Of a DNA stretch of 5,285 nt, positions 3,672 through 5,285 are shown one piece after another. The position numbers and the translations under genes were made by a program. The notes beneath the pieces were generated by a model. The model saw nothing but the letters and a program-made list of their open reading frames with translations. It was not told the DNA's origin and searched no databases. Within the stretch, counting starts at the first letter, position 1. Each line of letters starts with the position of its first letter. The stretch is from contig CALVIA010000068.1 in assembly GCA_944329255.1 (NCBI GenBank), positions 1-5,285 of the forward strand, given 5' to 3'. Source of the DNA: an uncultured Bacilli bacterium. GTDB lineage: Bacteria > Bacillota_I > Bacilli_A > RF39 > UBA660.

Positions 3672-5285
3672 CTAATTTATTGATTTTCTATTATGAACCA
3701 AAATGTTATCTCGACTTACATAATAATTATGATTATCTTCTACTTCTATATTATAAACAGTTTGTTTAATATTATAATAATTTATTTCTGTTATTTCGTG
3801 GGCATTTCCATTACTATCCATAACATAATCATTAACTTTTATTTCACTTGCTGCTTTCCACTCATATATATCACTATTTTTAGATTTTACATATATTCTA
3901 TGAACACTTGTTACTTTTAATATTTCACCATTTATTTTTAATTCGTACAAAATCTCATTAGAATTCTCGTGAATATAAAGTTTTGTTACTTTCTTGTATT
4001 CATTTTTTCGTAACTCCTCATTATATGACAAAACTATATCTCCAATTTCAATTTTATCAATTTCTTTATAACCATCTTTTGTTTTTACCATTGTTCCCTT
4101 TAAGAAACATCCACCCGGTTTCGAAGAAGAAGTCTTTCCAGATGATGTTTTATTGGTTGTTGTAGTTGTACCTGTTTTATTATTTTTTACGGTTGTTTTT
4201 GTACCACTACCATTTATGGTTGTAGATGTTGTTTTAGAAGGAGTAGAAGAACCTGATTCATATGAATCCTTTCTTATTTGTGCTCCTTGACTTGATTGAG
4301 TTACTACAATTTTTGAAGCAACCTCGGTTTTAGTTATTTTACCATTTACAGATGTTGCTTTATTTATGGTAATAGTTCTATCTTGTAATGAATCCCTAGT
4401 ATCCATACTTGTTGAAATAGACTGAGCTGCTTTTTCAGCATCGCTCAAAGAATCATATATAGCTGTTTTCCCTGTAGTTGGGTTAAATACTGAATATATT
4501 TCCTTTATTTTGTTTGTATTACTACTACTTGAACTTCCACTGCCAGAGGATGCCCCTCCGCCTCCGGAACTACCACTTGATGATCCTCCACCAGAAGTAA
4601 TTTGAGCTACAACATTCAATGTACATGATGTTGATACATCTCCAATTTTAGCAGTTATAACAGTTACACCAACATTTTTTGCAATTACTTTTCCGTTTTC
4701 ATCAATTGTTGCAATATTTGCATCAGCAACACTCCATACTACATCTTTAAGTGATGCATTTGAAGGAATTGGTGTTGCAACTAATGTGAATGTACTTTGT
4801 GGATGAATAGTGCTTGTTGAACATGAAGCTCCAGATTCAATTTTTGTTCCATTATTTGTTAAATCTACTCCTGTTACCTTTATTCCTGATGCAATTGTAA
4901 CAGATTCTGATGAATATACATCACTCTTATTGCCAGCTTTATCTACCGCCCATACTTTTACATTTCTCGTAACACTATTTTCAGTAGAATTTTCTGGCAT
5001 TGTAATAACTGTTGAGTATTCTTCTAACTCTTGTCCATCATCTATTGTATATATTAATTTTCCAAATCCACTAGGTCTTACTGATTGCCCATCTGTAAAT
5101 GCAGTTTCAATTTTTACAACTGATGTATTATTTCCAACTACTGTTAATCCTGGTGCATTTGGTTTTACCGTATCCATATTTGCATATGCTGGTTGAGTTG
5201 TCCATGCACCTTTATTTCCTGCTTTATCTACTGCTCTTACATATACAAATAATTTACTTCTTGTTGGTTCTGTATTTTCATTTAC
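3672..5285 (-). CDS. Surface-type protein with Ig-like repeats, Big_2-like domain and C-terminal Hint domain (5' end outside window)
   Basis: The frame stays open to the right edge, so the Met at 5177-5175 is internal and the gene is partial at its 5' end; 537 residues are visible. Numbering from the first visible codon: residues 1-36 end an Ig-like unit with AVDKAGNKG. Residues 37-132 form a second unit (DTVKPNAPG start, AVDKAGNKS near the end). Residues about 135-227 resemble Big_2 (VVWSVADANIATIDENGKV core). A Gly/Ser linker follows at about 231-257, then a segment I do not recognise (about 258-344), a Thr/Ser/Lys-rich linker (about 345-392), and a Hint domain starting at Cys393 and ending VHN, followed by RKSIN and a TAG stop. 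Ig-like and Big_2 domains are typical of secreted or wall-associated adhesins, so export is inferred, but the signal peptide and any anchor would lie outside the window. It could be a polymorphic-toxin relative, an adhesin or a self-processing exoprotein. The domain reading is firm; the biological role is unknown. Confidence 0.85.
   Translation of the reverse strand, partial: VNENTEPTRSKLFVYVRAVDKAGNKGAWTTQPAYANMDTVKPNAPGLTVVGNNTSVVKIETAFTDGQSVRPSGFGKLIYTIDDGQELEEYSTVITMPENSTENSVTRNVKVWAVDKAGNKSDVYSSESVTIASGIKVTGVDLTNNGTKIESGASCSTSTIHPQSTFTLVATPIPSNASLKDVVWSVADANIATIDENGKVIAKNVGVTVITAKIGDVSTSCTLNVVAQITSGGGSSSGSSGGGGASSGSGSSSSSNTNKIKEIYSVFNPTTGKTAIYDSLSDAEKAAQSISTSMDTRDSLQDRTITINKATSVNGKITKTEVASKIVVTQSSQGAQIRKDSYESGSSTPSKTTSTTINGSGTKTTVKNNKTGTTTTTNKTSSGKTSSSKPGGCFLKGTMVKTKDGYKEIDKIEIGDIVLSYNEELRKNEYKKVTKLYIHENSNEILYELKINGEILKVTSVHRIYVKSKNSDIYEWKAASEIKVNDYVMDSNGNAHEITEINYYNIKQTVYNIEVEDNHNYYVSRDNILVHNRKSIN
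3690..4109 (-). other. Hint (intein/hedgehog-like self-processing) domain at the protein C-terminus
   Basis: This is a domain within the surface protein, about 140 residues. It opens with CFLKGTMVKTKDGYKEI, where Cys at 4109-4107 occupies the first-residue nucleophile position, followed by the typical IEIGDIVLSYNE strand. The block B motif VTSVHRIYV supplies the T-x-x-H pair. The block F-like stretch is VYNIEVEDNHNYYV, and the domain ends ILVHN with His-Asn at 3695-3690. In this family Cys1 with T-x-x-H drives the N-S acyl shift, and the terminal Asn cyclises to release what follows. Here the next residue is Arg rather than Cys, Ser or Thr, so ordinary splicing is not expected and cleavage is the likelier outcome (inference). 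Only RKSIN follows. The domain call is strong; activity is untested. Confidence 0.88.
4113..4253 (-). other. Thr/Ser/Lys-rich spacer preceding the Hint domain
   Basis: About 47 residues dominated by Thr, Ser and Lys with a run of five Thr, ending in SSSKPGG directly before the Hint Cys. The composition predicts an extended, disordered stalk, as found before C-terminal modules of secreted proteins. It would place the Hint domain well away from the Ig-like units. Confidence 0.7.
4518..4595 (-). other. Gly/Ser-rich linker within the surface protein
   Basis: About 26 residues of almost only Gly and Ser (with Ala and one Asn) separate the Big_2-like domain from the following unrecognised segment. 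It is locally much richer in G+C than the surroundings because Gly and Ser codons dominate. Such stretches are flexible, unstructured spacers between folded domains. It is not a gene or regulatory element. Confidence 0.8.
4923..5234 (-). repeat. Two copies of an AVDKAGNK motif marking tandem Ig-like units
   Basis: AVDKAGNKG is encoded at 5234-5208 and AVDKAGNKS at 4949-4923, each preceded by Val-x (VRAVDK, VWAVDK). The copies are 95 residues apart, matching one bacterial Ig-like unit per copy. The DNA is similar but not identical, so these are diverged domain repeats rather than a recent duplication. The array probably continues past the right edge. Confidence 0.75.

Noticed and set aside
3690..4109. 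A true splicing intein
   Set aside because: There is no C-extein to join: only five residues follow HN, the +1 residue is Arg, and no homing endonuclease is inserted in the roughly 140-residue domain.
3693..4165. Two plus-strand hydrophobic open frames opposite the Hint domain, considered as possible immunity or toxin peptides
   Set aside because: They mirror the coding strand of the Hint domain and lack ribosome sites or promoters; their hydrophobicity follows from composition.
5175..5177. ATG as the start of the Hint surface protein
   Set aside because: The frame continues upstream to the window edge with a further Ig-like unit end (VRAVDKAGNKG), and there is no ribosome site before this ATG.
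4810..5196. Plus-strand open frame opposite the Ig-like and Big_2 region
   Set aside because: It is an antisense shadow. The minus strand has clear domain motifs (AVDKAGNK, Big_2 core) and an open frame to the edge.

Overview
The window is very AT-rich (well under one third G+C by eye). It uses the standard bacterial code: Trp is read from TGG, for example twice in the phosphoesterase, and stops are TAA or TAG. Strong GGAGG-type ribosome sites, TTGACA/TATAAT-type promoters and short hairpin-plus-T-run terminators fit a low-GC Firmicute (Bacillota), perhaps an uncultured gut-type Bacilli or Clostridia lineage. The exact taxon cannot be fixed from this sequence. All genes lie on the minus strand, so transcription runs from high to low coordinates.

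Layout in transcription order. (1) 5285-3672: the 3' part of a large surface-type protein. It has Ig-like repeats, a Big_2-like domain, a Gly/Ser linker, an unrecognised segment, a Thr/Ser-rich linker and a C-terminal Hint (intein/hedgehog-like) domain. The gene starts beyond the right edge and ends in a strong hairpin terminator. (2) 3557-2967: a SAM-dependent O-methyltransferase of the YrrM/TrmR type, interrupted by one in-frame TAA. (3) 2867-2397: greA, transcript cleavage factor. (4) 2311-1433: a calcineurin-like metallophosphoesterase with an N-terminal helix-turn-helix-like segment. (5) 1368-121: tig, trigger factor. (6) At the left edge, a promoter and ribosome site for a gene outside the window.

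The genes do not look like one operon. Nearly every junction carries its own terminator and/or promoter, packed so tightly that the next gene's -35 box lies in or beside the previous terminator. The trmR-greA pair recalls the B. subtilis order yrrM-yrrN-yrrO-udk-greA with the middle genes absent. Tig and GreA are core housekeeping factors. The phosphoesterase has no evident partner here. The most unusual items are the terminal Hint domain with complete catalytic residues but no toxin behind it, the interrupted trmR, and the overlapping terminator/promoter/stop-codon architecture. I see no CRISPR array, tRNA, rRNA, insertion sequence or clearly new multi-gene system. No stretch over 300 bases lacks a gene.
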